Assembly: GCF_943734655.1 (NCBI RefSeq)
Contig: NC_071355.1
Span: forward strand, 192,397,939 to 192,461,938
Direction: 5' to 3'
DNA: 64,000 bases
Source of the DNA: Sabethes cyaneus
Lineage: Eukaryota > Arthropoda > Insecta > Diptera > Culicidae
The position numbers and the translations under genes were made by a program. Below the pieces are notes generated by a model. The model was given only the letters and a program-made list of their open reading frames with translations. It had not been told where the DNA came from and did not search any database. This document shows, one piece after another, positions 33,465-45,785 of this stretch. The stretch's first letter is position 1. Each line of letters starts with the position of its first letter.

Positions 33465-33966
33465 TATTTATTTTTTATTGTTTTATTGTTTTACAACCCA
33501 TCTGACTTAAAGTCTAAATGAACTACACTAATAATAATCTAATAATAATCTACCACAATTGTATTGTCACCAAACGCTTGAACTTATTCAACGGTTCGCC
33601 GAATTCCAAATATTCCTCTACTTGGTTGAAAGTTTTTATACACAATGCCACTGGTTCATTGCGGCCAAATTCTGTGCGATGAAATCGGTTAGTCAGCAGT
33701 GACGTCGGTCTTAGAGTCCTTTGAGATGCGCGGAAATTTAGAAGCGACAGCAACTTTGGGCAATCAATCTCGCCATTCAGCAGTTTGGCCACAAACAACG
33801 CCTGTTGCACCTTACGCCGACACTCAAGTGTATCGAGACCAAGCAAACGACAGCGGTCAGGATATGGGGGAGAGTTATCTGGATCACGCCAAGGCAGATT
33901 TCTTAGGGCCAATCGTATAACCCTTCTCTGCACTCGTTCAATTCGAAGGTTCCAATAGAGGTCCAA
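33465..33966 (-). pseudogene. C-terminal ORF2 tail of a Jockey/CR1-like LINE
   Basis: A 138-codon frame, open from 33966 to 33550, encodes RIERVQRRVIRLALRNLPW, then PPYPDRCRLLGLDTLE and VQQALFVAKLLNGEIDCP. This is the characteristic post-RT tail of Jockey/CR1-type ORF2 in mosquitoes. It is intact as a frame but lacks the RT. The 3' side ends in AT-rich simple sequence near 33465. It is a 5'-truncated copy, younger than the other RT fossils because its frame is unbroken. Confidence 0.85.
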
Positions 33967-34098
33967 TAGAGGATTTTCTTATAGAAATTAACACAAAATG
34001 TGCTTTTTACACGAAGACGAGCTAGCTTCAAACATAAAAATTAATTACTCGAACAGCATGTTTCTCACAAGCAATGTTGGCTTCAAGTAGCTTTAGAG

Positions 34099-34410
34099 CA
34101 GTGGTGCCCAGGCATAGGCATGGTGCGGGCCAAATCAGATCGCCCATGAATGCCGCGGGCCGCAATAATCTCTGGCCGTTCCTGTGCATAACAAAATGTA
34201 AAATATGCGACAACAAAAACCATTTTCTAGGAATCATCACAAGATTTAAACCAGAAAGCAGTCGGATTTACAACATGCACGAGGCATTACGCCTAAACTG
34301 AGGGACTCCTATGTGATCAAAAAAATTGTCATAAGTCCATCATCTTTTAAATCTTTTTTTTCCGCGGGCCGCACGAATCATCTCGAAGGGCCGCAGTTTG
34401 GCCATCACTG
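34099..34410. mobile_element. hAT-type MITE, 312 bp, perfect 8-bp duplication
   Basis: Begins 'cagtggtgcccaggc' and ends 'gtttggccatcactg' (imperfect inverted ends beginning CAGTG), flanked by CTTTAGAG at 34091-34098 and 34411-34418. An 8-bp duplication and CAGTG termini define hAT elements. GC-rich subterminal blocks ('gccgcgggccgc', 'ccgcgggccgc') are present at both sides. There is no transposase; it is a non-autonomous copy. Confidence 0.92.
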
Positions 34411-34418
34411 CTTTAGAG

Positions 34419-35399
34419 TTACATTTTCCAATTGCAGCCAATATATTACAACAGTATCATACAAATTATTGTATCAATATTTAACTACGAAATTCAACGA
34501 CATATAATGATTGGATCAAATTGGTCAACAACTTGTAGTTCCTTGCCTGGGTTAGCACAACGAAAATATTTTCAGTTGTGTCTAATTTTTGGCTCTAACG
34601 GTATTATAAAAACGTAAGAGGGGAAAATCCACTGCTGTTTTCTAAACCATAATTTATCTTTTGAGTATTCTAGAAACTAGAAACTCAGTTTTTAAAGTTT
34701 CAATAACTTCAGAGTTAGGGCTCGGAGTTTGAGAGAAAAAAATTACGATTTAGATATAATGTAAAGTGAGGTAAATGAGATTTCAATTTAATGAAAATGG
34801 TTAATAGTAAAAAACCAAGAGCTGACAAAGATGTAGCTTAAGAGAAAATAGAGGAATTAATTTTAATTATTGAAATTACACAACTGACTTTATTTCTTAA
34901 ATTCGTCGTACCGTTTTAAAATCCGTCCATCAAAATTTTTCATCGAACTAAACCGAACTAAAAACCACAACAATGGTTACGAAGCTAACGCGCATGTATT
35001 TGTGTAGAACGGCATGACAAATGTTATTCTGCAAAATGTCTGCAGGTCAGGCAAGTTTTCCTGGCTGTAGAATAACGACAATGTCTTGTGTGAGTTATTT
35101 TCATTTATGAATGACGGAAATTAAAACGATTTGTCGACATTTTCTTCTTTGTCGCACGAAAAAACGTATGAAATTTGGCTAGTAGGACTTCTTTAATGAT
35201 AAAAAGCATTTAAATAGATCTCAGCTCACTTTGATTGATCGAGTATGATAGATAACAAACTAAAATATTAGGGAATAGCTAGTTTTGTATTATGTGTCAT
35301 AAAAATGCTGATATTTTTAATAATTTGTGCTGGATAGGACGGGAATAGGCAATTACAACGAAGCAGCAACATACCCATACACAACCCATACATACATAA
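34419..35399. other. No recognisable feature
   Basis: AT-rich sequence with only short frames. It may contain eroded LINE DNA continuing into the RT relic at 35424. Confidence 0.35.
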
Positions 35400-35500
35400 G
35401 TGGAAAAATTCGTTGACAAACTGCTTGAAATTTCCAACCAACCAGGAGTTCCACAAGGAAGCAAAATGGGTCCGCTACTGTTATATTCACGATTATCTTA
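35400..35500 (+). pseudogene. RT fossil with GVPQGS motif
   Basis: One frame reads VEKFVDKLLEISNQPGVPQG, then SKMGPLL, before a stop near 35490. It corresponds to the segment preceding YADD in Jockey/CR1 RTs. No catalytic motif survives. Confidence 0.6.
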
Positions 35501-38500
35501 GAAGCCACCATGAAATGACTGTATGATAGTACAAAAATAATTTAATGTCAAACGATATTTGTGCACCTCAAACAAGAGGACTTCAAATTTGTGAAACTTC
35601 AACTCAAAATTTCCGAAAGTTTGGTTCTAGGATATGAATTTTTGAAATAATCTATGAATTCTGTAAATATTGTTTTCATTCATAAGTCCATAAACTAAGC
35701 TCCTATACAGAATTTCGTGGAATTTTGGGACCTTTCAGTAAACACCTGTACGATAATTTTGAAATACTTACGATAATTTTGATGGGATACTTACTCAAAC
35801 AAAACTAATGGACATGAATAGAAGTAAAAAAAAAACCTGATAATAATCTGCAGATGATACGAGGAAATACCTATAGATATGTGATTAAAGTTCAAGTTTA
35901 TCTCGTGCTGACGGCTTGAACTGCACTGGAAAAACTTCTCTAAAACCAATTTATCAAATGAGATTACATTGGAAAATGCCTATTCCTTTCCGAGAAGCTC
36001 AACGAAAACCGATGTACCGGTGACATTTCAACAATCAGACGCAAATATATACTCGTTAGGAATACATTTACCTACAGTCAAATTACTCTTCCGTGTGAGC
36101 GGGTATTCAATCAAACTAATGGTGTTGTACTTATGCGCTCAAAATACATTTTGGCGAAGAAACTTGTTAGGCGAATGTCATTATATTTTAGTGCAGTGTA
36201 GTACATCATTGCTTATATTTACATTACTCAATAGTCCTCAGATAGTGCTACGCAACAAACTACCATCAGACGGTATTCTGATTTCTCTTTCAATAATATT
36301 GCACACAACCTGTCAATCCGTTATTTAATCCCTCTATTAAATGCACTGCGTGCAAAATGCAATCAGGCGTAATTTCTAAATTACTTAATATCCACATCTT
36401 CCCTACCTACAGTCGCATGTAGGCAGTATTCTGTCGTACAATATCTTCTCGTTGAACTGACAAGATTTCCATACAGCTAAATTTACTGCACGAACGCTCT
36501 CGAGTAGACAGTCCACAGTGCATTTAAATTGTGCGTGAAACTGCAACGTGATTTTGTCCCCACAAGCTGTTGGCTTGGCTCACTTGGCAGCATTTGAAAG
36601 ATGCTGCTTCAGATGTGAAGAAACACTTTCGCTACTGTACCTACTTTAAATCAAACGAAAGTCCAATACAGCAGTGTTGCTTGAAAACAATTTAAATTAC
36701 CCCAACGATTATGTCACGGTCATTCGGGTAGATCTTCCTCCTCACAAGTCGCGAAAATCGTTCAAGCTTAACACTGCCCGACACAAAGTGGACTCTAAAT
36801 TCAATTCATAGCGCAAAGGGCAACCGGTCCATACTCCTCCGGCCGCGCTGCGTCCCGGCGGTGGTGTTTGTGTGCAGCATGTTTCCGTGTTGAATTTCGA
36901 ACAGCAGTTGAATCAACAAATCTCGTCAAATTAAGGCGAAGAGGATACACAGCATAAAACCAGTCGTCGGAGAGCTCACGATATAAAAGAAAAAGAAAAA
37001 AGAAACAGAAAGCATCCCGGTGTGCTAAAGGTTGTACCTACCTATGCCTGCTCGTTCGGCGTTTACACGGAAAGCTTAGCGCGCGCCTCAACCTGAGGCC
37101 CCCAGACTCAGAGAAGCGTCGTAAGAAGAAGTGGGTATAGAGATAACCTCGTCAGTACCTGTGTGCAAGCAAGAATGGTGCGAAAACACATTGAAATTTG
37201 TTGGAACATTGCCCGAAAAATGCCACATTCTGGGAAAAAAGCAGAGATCTCGCAGCATCGTTGCTTCCCGTGTGGTGAGAGAGCTGTTGCGCTTATCCGC
37301 CGGCAACGTCCGTCGCTTACGGGCGAGCGGAGCGCAGCACAGCGGAGCAAGTTATTGCTTCGGTGGTCGCGGGGTATCGCACCATCCGAAATGTGTACCA
37401 CCGTGTCACAGGGATGTTCAGATTTGAGTTAGAATTCTCAGGGCAGGGGAAGTTTTTTGGTCGAAATTTTTTCTCGAACAATCCAACTGTTTGAAGACCT
37501 TCAAAACAGGATAACGATATGCCCTAAACGACCATTAAACGAACACATCGGAACGTTCCGGTTCGTGGTTGGTGTTGTATCCTCTGCAGCCTTGATGAGT
37601 CGTCGCCAAAATAATCGTGCCGAGCCCGTCGTTTTCGGTGAAGAATTCCGACTAGCTCACGATGCGATGTACTTCGCGTTGGTTTTTATGAGCCAGCAGC
37701 CTTCATTGGGCTTAACGATAATGCTCTGGCTGCCTGCAGCAGCACCACCGCCTTATTTTAGACAGCTGTTATTGTTTGCCGAAATGACACAATGCTTTTA
37801 CCGACTACCGGGAGTAGCTTCTCGCGCTGGTAGCACAATTAAGCATCCGTGTATTTTAAAAGTACTTCGATAGACGTGACTTGGTGAACATAAAATAAAA
37901 ATTGGAATTCGAACATTACAATTAATTTTTTGACCTGAAACAATTAATTTTATATGATGATTTCAATCGAGCAATAAAACTTATACTATGCTAAAGCAGA
38001 AGACCATCAATACTGTTGTTATAAAATAGGTCTTATGCAACTCAAGTCAGCCCAATCAATCTCTGGGACTTTCGCTTTGGCAGCCAATCACACCACGCCG
38101 TCCGTTTGTTCGTTCGTTCGTACCTGTAAAATAGAAACTCACTAACTTTACCATTGTTTTTTTTATTTCACTATTCGAGCTGTATCTAATTCCGCTCCGA
38201 CTCAATCGGTCGCCAGCCTCTGTCATCACAGTCGATGTTTCCCTATGCCAATCTCGTGATATTGGCGACGTCGAAATACCGAAGACGAAGAAGCAAAACA
38301 ACGCCGCACGCCGAAGAACCAACCGCAGCAAAGGCACGTGCAGAGCATCGAACCTTCTATTGCGGCGCATTCGGTAGCATAATCTACTACTAATACTGGT
38401 GCCGTTGGTCTATCGAGACGTAGCCGCCGAGAGGCGGGAGGGTTTCACGGCAAAGGGAACCAACCCACCGCGCACCGTTCGATCGGCTTACATATGCACA

Positions 38501-39837
38501 CATTTTTCAACATTTATCTTCTTTTCTTCGCGATTGTATTTTGTTTTCCTTCCGATCTCACTTTCTATCCATACTGTGTTGTAGCACAAAAACACGAGAG
38601 GGCACTTTTTCTTCGATTTGCAGCAGTTTGCATCATCACCGTAGTTCTTCTCTAGTCGGCGAGATCTGTGTGTGTGTTTTTCCTTTTCTTTTCTTTTTCG
38701 TTCGACTGTTTTTCGATTACATCCGATGCCAAAACACTTGACAGTGAGCTGCAGCACAAAAAAAAAACACTTGAGCCCGAGTCGAGTCGAACAAGTAACC
38801 GAGATTTAATTGAAAATAGATTCCACATATATTTATACCAGTGTTCACCGGAATCGACTCTGCACGGTCCGCACAGTACACTTCAACCGAATAAGAATAA
38901 TATGAAAATAAACACATGTAAACACATCGAATCCCGTTCGGATCACAGCCGGATCGGGGCACCCGGCCAGTCGGTCGTTACATTAGCAAACTAATTCAGA
39001 TTAGTATTTATTTTTCCATCAATTACCCACGCATTCATCCCCGGGAAAAACTCCGGACGGATTCGTTCGATTCGATGAATGGTGCTGCGGACGACGACGA
39101 CGCACCGAACGCACGCAACCGAACGTAATGTTTTCCATCTTATTAATATCGACGTAGGGTTAGTTAATGCCCGCAACCCCAGTAGGAGGAGTAAAACGAG
39201 ATTCCGAGAATCGGCTAGCCTTCTAATTATTCCATATGGATTCGAAAAATTCCTACATCTTTCCCGTATGTAATGTAATTCCCAACCGTCCATCGCTGGC
39301 TAATCTATTTCGGTCATCTAGCCGCCAACCACTTCCGCATCCATAGTCATGGCGCTAGCAGCGCCGCACCGCAGTCAGTGCTTCGCTGTGCGTCATGTGG
39401 GTTTTATCTCCCAAAAGGGTCGTCCATCTTTACACTGCCACTGGAGGGACAACCTTTCGGATCAGTTATCTTGATGCTCTTTTAACTTTAAATTTGCTCC
39501 ACATCGCGGAATGGGACTTATTAATATTGTGGAAATTATTCTCTAAAATATCACTAGTTGAGCTCGAAATGTCGAAAATACGAGCAGGGAAATGTCAATG
39601 TTTGTCAAGGAAACTGCTGATACACTCCATTTGCCAGTGTTTTTAAATGCTGTTTATGCTTTGCGGTATTCCTTTGAACTTTAAATTGAATGCAAATAAA
39701 AATTTAAATCACAACACAACATGTGAAGATCTTACGATTACAATTACATAGCTCTACAATGTTATTATACATAAAAAAATCATAACCTGAAACCGAAATT
39801 AATAGTTTTTATGCTCGCATAAAACATCTCTGGACAC
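35501..39837. other. Long unique stretch; possible regulatory or exonic DNA
   Basis: No known domain in any frame. 36530-37430 and 38030-39400 are GC-richer than average, with GTTCG repeats (about 38100-38118), a CAG/GCA-rich patch and several overlapping 60-140 codon frames on both strands (such as 37457-37873 plus and 38056-38370 minus), none favoured by codon use. Such islands in insect DNA often mark promoters or 5' exons, but nothing here fixes a transcript. 35600-36500 is AT-rich and featureless. Confidence 0.3.
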
Positions 39838-40045
39838 CGCCTACTTAGCTTCGAGGTACGATGCTGGTCTAACAAGCCAGTCGTCGCATGTTTGAATCTC
39901 GGCTAGACGGTGCTTGCTTGATAGAGTCAGTAGGATCGTTACACTGACCCCGTAATTTTCCTGTACTCTAAACAGCCGGCTGCGAAGTCTGTCGATAAAG
40001 AAGGGTAATGTCTAATGACGGTTTAAGCCCACGACTTTGCTTTAA
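39838..40045 (+). mobile_element. SINE family S1, near full length
   Basis: tRNA-like head 'cttagcttcgaggtacgatg' (A-box region), an anticodon-arm-like 'tggtctaacaagcca', the B box 'tgtttgaatctcggcta', then the body 'gagtcagtaggatcgttaca' and tail 'gtttaagcccacgactttgc'. Loop sequence CTAACAA suggests descent from a tRNA with an AAC anticodon; this is an inference. Confidence 0.8.
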
Positions 40046-41487
40046 AAACATCTCTACCATTGACGAACTGACATGACACATAGAAGAAAACCCTTCAAAA
40101 ACATCGCCGTATACATTTCTCTTGCACACTAACACCCTGTGTTATGCATGTTGCAGAGTAACTTATATTTGTAGAGTTTTATATTGTGGAATTTTCACAT
40201 TTGTACGGTTTTGCATGGACGATGAAATTGACACCAGTGTCTCGTTTTTTTTTCGTCTGGGGTCTCAATTCATCTTCTAAGTCCATTTAACAAACTACCG
40301 ATAAACGTCAAAAAAGTGAGGTTAGCTACGCCCGTGTAATACTGTGTATCAGTAACACAGGTATTACTGACAGTTACCGGACACATACTTCGCTGGGTAC
40401 ACGTACCCACAAGGGATTTTCAACAGCCATTATTACAACGGAGCTTTGAAAAATGTTACCCTTGATTACTTTACTGATTGTCTCTGATTACATAGGTCTG
40501 CATCAAAAAAACTGCATAGGATTTTTCAACTGATTCTTATAGATTCCATCCATCACGTCACGTTTTCATGTAATATTTGTTGAATAATCTTGAAAGTTGG
40601 TTTTAGACATAAAAACGCCAGAAATATCCCGGATGTAAATTACATTAAAAAATTGATTTTTACATCAGAATTGTATTTATTAATGTAAACCCTTCCATGT
40701 TTTGGAAGAAAATCAATACGATGGAGAAACTATGGAGAATATTATTTTAAAGCAAATTTGGTGCGCTCAAATACACCCACTTGCGCTCAGTCGACTGAAC
40801 TGCCTTATAGAAGCAAATTTGATAAAAGTCATGTATGAAACATTTGTAGAACTGAATGCAATCTACAATCTTTCTGAATTGAGTACTCCATTACTTTTGT
40901 AATTACGTGGTAATCGTATTGCAACTTTATCCTTAGCTCAAACAAACGTTCTATTTATAAAACAAGGCTTAAAGGCCGTCTTTATTATAAACGGAAAAAA
41001 ATAATGTACTACTCTATTCAACAAAATTGTAGACTACATTCAGCTCTACAAATGCTCCATTACATATGTTTTACAGATTTTACTTCTGTGAGGCACAACA
41101 GTTGAATTTGCGTAAGTGAACGTACCTGAGTACATGACCCGGGGTGAAAGAAAAAAAAAGAATAAAGATAAAAATTTCAGTCCAGTAGTATTTTTCCTGA
41201 ATTTATTAAATAAAAATTTACTGATATAACAGAAAAAGATTTTATTTAGGATTTTTAATACGAATCTGTGATAATAATTTTTCCATCTAATTTGTGACTT
41301 TTCCATATAAGAAGCATAATTTGCAAAAAATATGTACGTGATGGAGAAAAACGGAAATCAGTTTTAGATTCAGCACCCCAAAAAACATATGATTCACCTA
41401 AAATATCTCATGCATCTGAAAATTTTTTTATTTTTGCAGACCTGTGTTATCATTGATTTTTGACAATCATGTTCTTGTGATTGGCGT
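40046..41487. other. No gene recognised
   Basis: Includes a 'gattac'-rich patch at about 40470-40497 similar to 41700-41800. Remaining AT-rich DNA has no supported feature. Confidence 0.35.
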
Positions 41488-41695
41488 CCCAGTTAGCTTC
41501 GAGGTACGACGCAGGTCTTGCAAGCCAGTCGTCGTATGTTCGAAACTCCGCTGGGCGATGCTGCTAGAGTCAGTAAGATCGTTGCACTAGCCTCGCAATT
41601 GTCCTGTACTCTAATAACCGGTAGCGAAGTCTGTCAGTAAAGAATAGTCAACTCTTAGGGACGTTTATCCCCAAGGCTTCGCTTTTCTTTGCTTT
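41488..41695 (+). mobile_element. SINE family S1, full-length copy
   Basis: Head 'cccagttagcttcgaggtac' with acceptor-like pairing to 'ccgctggg', anticodon-arm-like 'gcaggtcttgcaagcc', B box 'tgttcgaaactccgctggg', body 'gagtcagtaagatcgttgca' and tail 'cccaaggcttcgctt'. This is the most complete S1 copy and the reference for the others. Confidence 0.85.
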
Positions 41696-41699
41696 CGTA

Positions 41700-41800
41700 A
41701 TTACTACAAATTAATGATTATTGAAGCCTATCAGTGATTATTGTAATGATTACCGTTGATTACGTAATTACAAAAGTAATCTCTGATTACTTCGCACTTA
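41700..41800 (+). repeat. Short GATTAC-rich degenerate repeat
   Basis: The word 'gatta' or 'gattac' recurs several times with irregular spacing ('tgattaccgttgattacgta', 'ctctgattacttcgc'). Similar words occur at 9600-9640 and 40470-40497. Confidence 0.5.
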
Positions 41801-42171
41801 AACATCTTACTGGAAACCCCTTGCGCGCACACAATTTGATGTTGCAGTTGGTGGTTTGCCCACTGTGCTGTTGTAGAGTTTTTTCAACTGGGGAAAAACA
41901 AAATCGTAAATTAGTAATCTCTATCTGCAGAGCGCACGTTACTTTTCGCTGCTATAAGCTTTCGTAGGCTTATAGAAAGCGCTTAAGTTAAGCCTCAGAT
42001 ATCATTACGACTAAAAATTATATTGAAACTAGCTGACCCGACAAACTTCGTATTGCCACAAATTAACCTGTGTTGTACATAAATCTTAGTCACAATCCCG
42101 AGTTTTGCAAGTTTCTGAGGAGTTTAACCTTAGATGATTCATTTTGGCAGTTACGTAACTATGAAAGCATC

Positions 42172-42469
42172 CCAGGTAACCAGTAAGCATCACCAATGTT
42201 ATTCAAATGTAGGCCAATAAGCATTTAAGTCGCCTTAAATGCTACTTAAATGCTATTTTGGCAAAATATACCGCTACTTTACTGATAACCTTCTTATAGT
42301 GCTGACAATGCTAATTTACAGCTAATTACCGACACGAAGAATTTGAATACAATTTTGGATACCAACTTACAACACCTATGCAATCAAAAAGCTAATATAC
42401 AACAACGTGCAGTATAAAATGCCAGATACGCTGATTTGCTGCTTATGTTAATGCTTATTAGTTACCTGG
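42172..42469 (+). mobile_element. MITE family M2 nested in element C
   Basis: Inverted ends 'ccaggtaaccagtaagcat' and 'atgcttattagttacctgg' bound 298 bp. The same insertion at the same position in element D (52665-52959) shows that it predates the split of C and D, or that it is now part of a composite element. Confidence 0.85.
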
Positions 42470-42989
42470 AATGGGTAGTTTAATATACAAATTTGCAATT
42501 TTTCCTCACAGTAAAGTAGAAAACCCCTGCAATGTCCCCTCATTGCAAAGCCAGAAAGCGGATAGTAATATTCGCCATATACAACATTTCGCCGAATATC
42601 GTTTTGCGAAAAACCTTAAGCGGAATGTACCATTTCACGGAAAACTTTTTTGTGGAAAGTACCATTTCGCGATCCTCTCCTTACTCGCTGTCGCTCGTTC
42701 CAGAAAACCCAGGTAGGAAACCTAGCCAACCAAGAAACCAGCAAACCTAGGAAAACAAATAAACCTAAACAGTAGTGATTTCTGCGGGGCGTTGCCTCCC
42801 CCTAGTGGGCGGCGCTTCCGACGGTGGGTCGCCGGCAACACTCGCGGCCGTCTCGTCCTGAATGATCTAGTGTTACTATAGATAGTTTTTGTGGTCTTGT
42901 TATTGACTAATGTTTTATGGAAGAGTCTCGAATTTCTCGAGTTCGATTAGTTTTTGAGTTTCGCAAAAATTTCTGTTTTATTTGTATGA

Positions 42990-44610
42990 GAGTCCATAGC
43001 CCCCTACCATAGGGGTGAGAGGTCTCTAACTATCATAAAATAAATTCAAGACTCCAAAATCTCCCACATGCCAAATTTGGTTCCATTTGCTTGATGAGCT
43101 CTCAAGTTATAAGGAAATTTTAATTTCATTTGTATAGAACCCCCCCTTCTAAACAGGAGAGGGGTCTTAATTCATCATAGAAAAAAATCTGCCCTTTAAA
43201 AGCCCCACATGCCAAATTTGGTTCCATTTGCTTGATTAGTACTCAAGTTACAAGGAAATGGGAGCCCCCCCTATTAAAAGGGGAAGGGGTCGTAATTCAC
43301 CATAGAAAAAATTTCTGCCATCTAAAACTCCCACATACCAAATTTGGTTCCATTTGCTTGATTAGTTCTCGACATAAGAGGAAATTTGCATTTCATTTGT
43401 ATGGAAGCCCACCCTCTTAAAGAAGAGATGGGTCATAACTTTCTAAAGAGGAGAGGGGTCTCAATTCACCAGAGAAAAAAATCTTGCCTCCAAAACCTCT
43501 TACATGTCAAATTTGGTTCCATTTGATTGATTAATTCTCGAGTTATGAGGAAATTTGTTTTTCATTTGTATAGGAGCCCCCCCCTCCTAAAGTGGGGAGG
43601 GGTCCTAATTCACCATAGAAAATATACTTGCCTACAAAAACACCCACATGCTAAATTTGGTTCCATTTGCATGATTAGTTCTAGAGTTATGAGAAAGTTT
43701 GTATTTCGTTTGTATGGGAGCCCCCCCTCCTAAAAAGGTAACGGGTCCCAATTCATCATAGAAAAAACGTTTGCTTACAAAAACACCCACATGCCAAATA
43801 TGGTTCCATTTGCTTGATTAGTTCTCGAATTATAAGAAAATTTGAACTTAATTTGTGTAGAAGCCCCCCCTCTTAAAGTGGGGAGGGGTCCTAATTCATC
43901 TTCGAAAATATTTTTGCCTCCAAAAACCTCCACATGCCAAATTTGGTTCTATTTGCTAGATTAGTTCGCGAGTTATGAGGCAATTTGTATTTTATTTGTA
44001 TAGGAGCCCCGCCCTCCTAAAGTGGGGAGGGGTCCTAATTCATCACAGAAAAAATTCTTGCCTCCAAAAACACCCACATGCCAAATATGGTTCCATTTGC
44101 TTGATTAGCTCTCGAGTTATGAAGAAATTTGTTTTTCATTTGTACAGGAGCCCCCCTCTTAAAGTGAGGAAGGGTCCTAATTCACCATAGAAAATATTCT
44201 TGTCCTCGAAAACCTTCACATGCCAAATTTGGTTCCATTTGCTTGATTAGTCCTCGAGTTATAAGGAAATTTGTATTTCATATTTAAAGGAGCGCCCTCC
44301 TAAAGTGGGGAAGGGTCCCAATTCATCATGGAAAAAATTTTGCCTCCAAAACCACTTACATGTCAAATTTGGTTCCATTTGATTGATTAATTCTCAAGTT
44401 ATGAGGAAATTTGTATTATCATTTGTACAGGAGCCCTCCCTCTTAAAGTGGGGAGGGGTCCTAATTCACCATAGAAAATATTCTTGTCCTCGAAAAGCTT
44501 CACATGTGAAATTTGGTTCCATTTGCTTGATTAGTTCTCGAATTATGCCGAAATTTGTGTTTCATTTGTATGGGAGCCCCCCCTCCTCTTAGTGGGGAGA
44601 GAGGTCTCTA
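42990..44610 (+). repeat. Central tandem repeat array of element C (about 11 units)
   Basis: Units contain 'cacatgccaaatttggttcc', 'atttgcttgattagttctcg', a 'cccccctc' tract and 'ggggaggggtc', with a period of about 140-150 bp. It is the same repeat as in B and D, here on the plus strand. Confidence 0.9.
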
Positions 44611-44750
44611 ACCATCACTAAAACCTTTCCTGGCCCCAAAAACCTCTACACGCAAATTTTCACGCCGATTGGTTCAGTAGTTTTAGTAGTTCTATAAGGA
44701 ACAACCCGACAGACAGACAGACAGAAATCCAATTTAAATATAAGATATGG

Positions 44751-45785
44751 TTTATGAAACCAATAACCTTCCAGGGATTAGCAGACTTAATCAGCAGACT
44801 AATCAAGAAATTTAGCTTTGCTCATGTAAAGCGCACTACAACTCCAAAGCAGATGCTTCGACGTTTCACTTTCCAGAATACAGGAGCGACAGACAACGTT
44901 TTCAATATTCTTTAAATGAAGGCTAGTCGGAGAGTGCCCTTATTGTTTCATATAGACTAAGTCTCTGGGATTTTAACCAGGCTACTGACACGTATCACGA
45001 GTTTTTGACAACAATTTTGGACCCCTTCGTATTCGGGCGCACAACAAATCCTGCTCAAGATGACAGAGTGTTCATGAGGTGCTCAGATCAGTTGTAGCTG
45101 GTACAATAGCTGGACAATAACAATATACGTTACGAAGTAACGACATCTGTTGTATTCAACAGGGAAACATCGATAGTTTCACGCATACTCTCACGCATGG
45201 CGCAAGATGAAACACTAGCGCCAATTTCTGTTATTTATTATCAGAAACTAGATATGGTGTTCTATTGCAGAAATAAAGCTGTTTTAACTGCAAAGAACAT
45301 ATTCATCTTGTAATACTCATCGACTGCCATAAAGAAAACTATTGATATGGAGGCATGTTTCCTTTTTTCTTTCTCTTTTAGTTGCTTTTCACTGATTTTG
45401 GTGTCACTCTGATGATTTACGTTGACTTGCACTGCAACAGCTGATCACACTGCGGAGACTTAACCCTTGTTTTATTCCAACACATTTTTGGTACAATTTC
45501 AGCCCGTCCCATTTTTCAAGTTTTGCCATTTCACTACTTTCATAGTCGAACCTTTTCATCGATCCTGGCCCTGGTATCTAACGAGAGGTAAGCCGGTGAA
45601 CGGCATCAGTTTGACGATATTTCTTTCGCGGTGTATCGAAATTGAAAGTCACTCAACATGTCTGAACACGACAAGAAGGGAATGGCCAAGGAAGGGAATC
45701 ATGCTGATTTCGAGTTCCTGGTGTTCACCCTTTTTATACGAAAGGGAAATGAGCACGCGTACGTGCCAACAAGCAACGTAGTCGC
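44751..45785. other. No recognisable gene
   Basis: The frame 45467-45781 (104 codons) has no domain. The rest is unique-looking sequence. Confidence 0.35.

Larger units (their letters stand above)
42029..44750 (+). mobile_element. DINE/mini-me-like element C, full length
   Basis: Starts 'ctagctgacccgacaaactt' and ends with 'cccgacagacagacagacag' and an A/T-rich terminus. The order is: 5' terminal segment, nested MITE M2 (42172-42469), a body containing 'catttcgccgaatatcg' and 'gtaccatttcgcg' motifs, a GC-rich segment 'gtgggcggcgcttccgac', then about 11 central tandem units. It encodes no protein; presumably it would depend on a Helentron helicase elsewhere (inference from DINE biology). It is very similar to element D across the whole non-repeat part, including the nested MITE. 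Confidence 0.8.

Noticed and set aside
37108..37873. Overlapping 90-138 codon frames in a GC-rich island
   Set aside because: Open on both strands in several frames, with no domain or splice pattern; composition alone explains them.
39838..41560. tRNA genes at the S1 heads
   Set aside because: Stems are imperfect, a conserved non-tRNA body follows each head, and copies are dispersed: these are SINEs rather than functional tRNA genes.
42990..44610. Regularly spaced repeats that could be mistaken for a CRISPR-like array
   Set aside because: The whole 140-150 bp unit is repeated, with no unique spacers, and the DNA is clearly eukaryotic transposon sequence.
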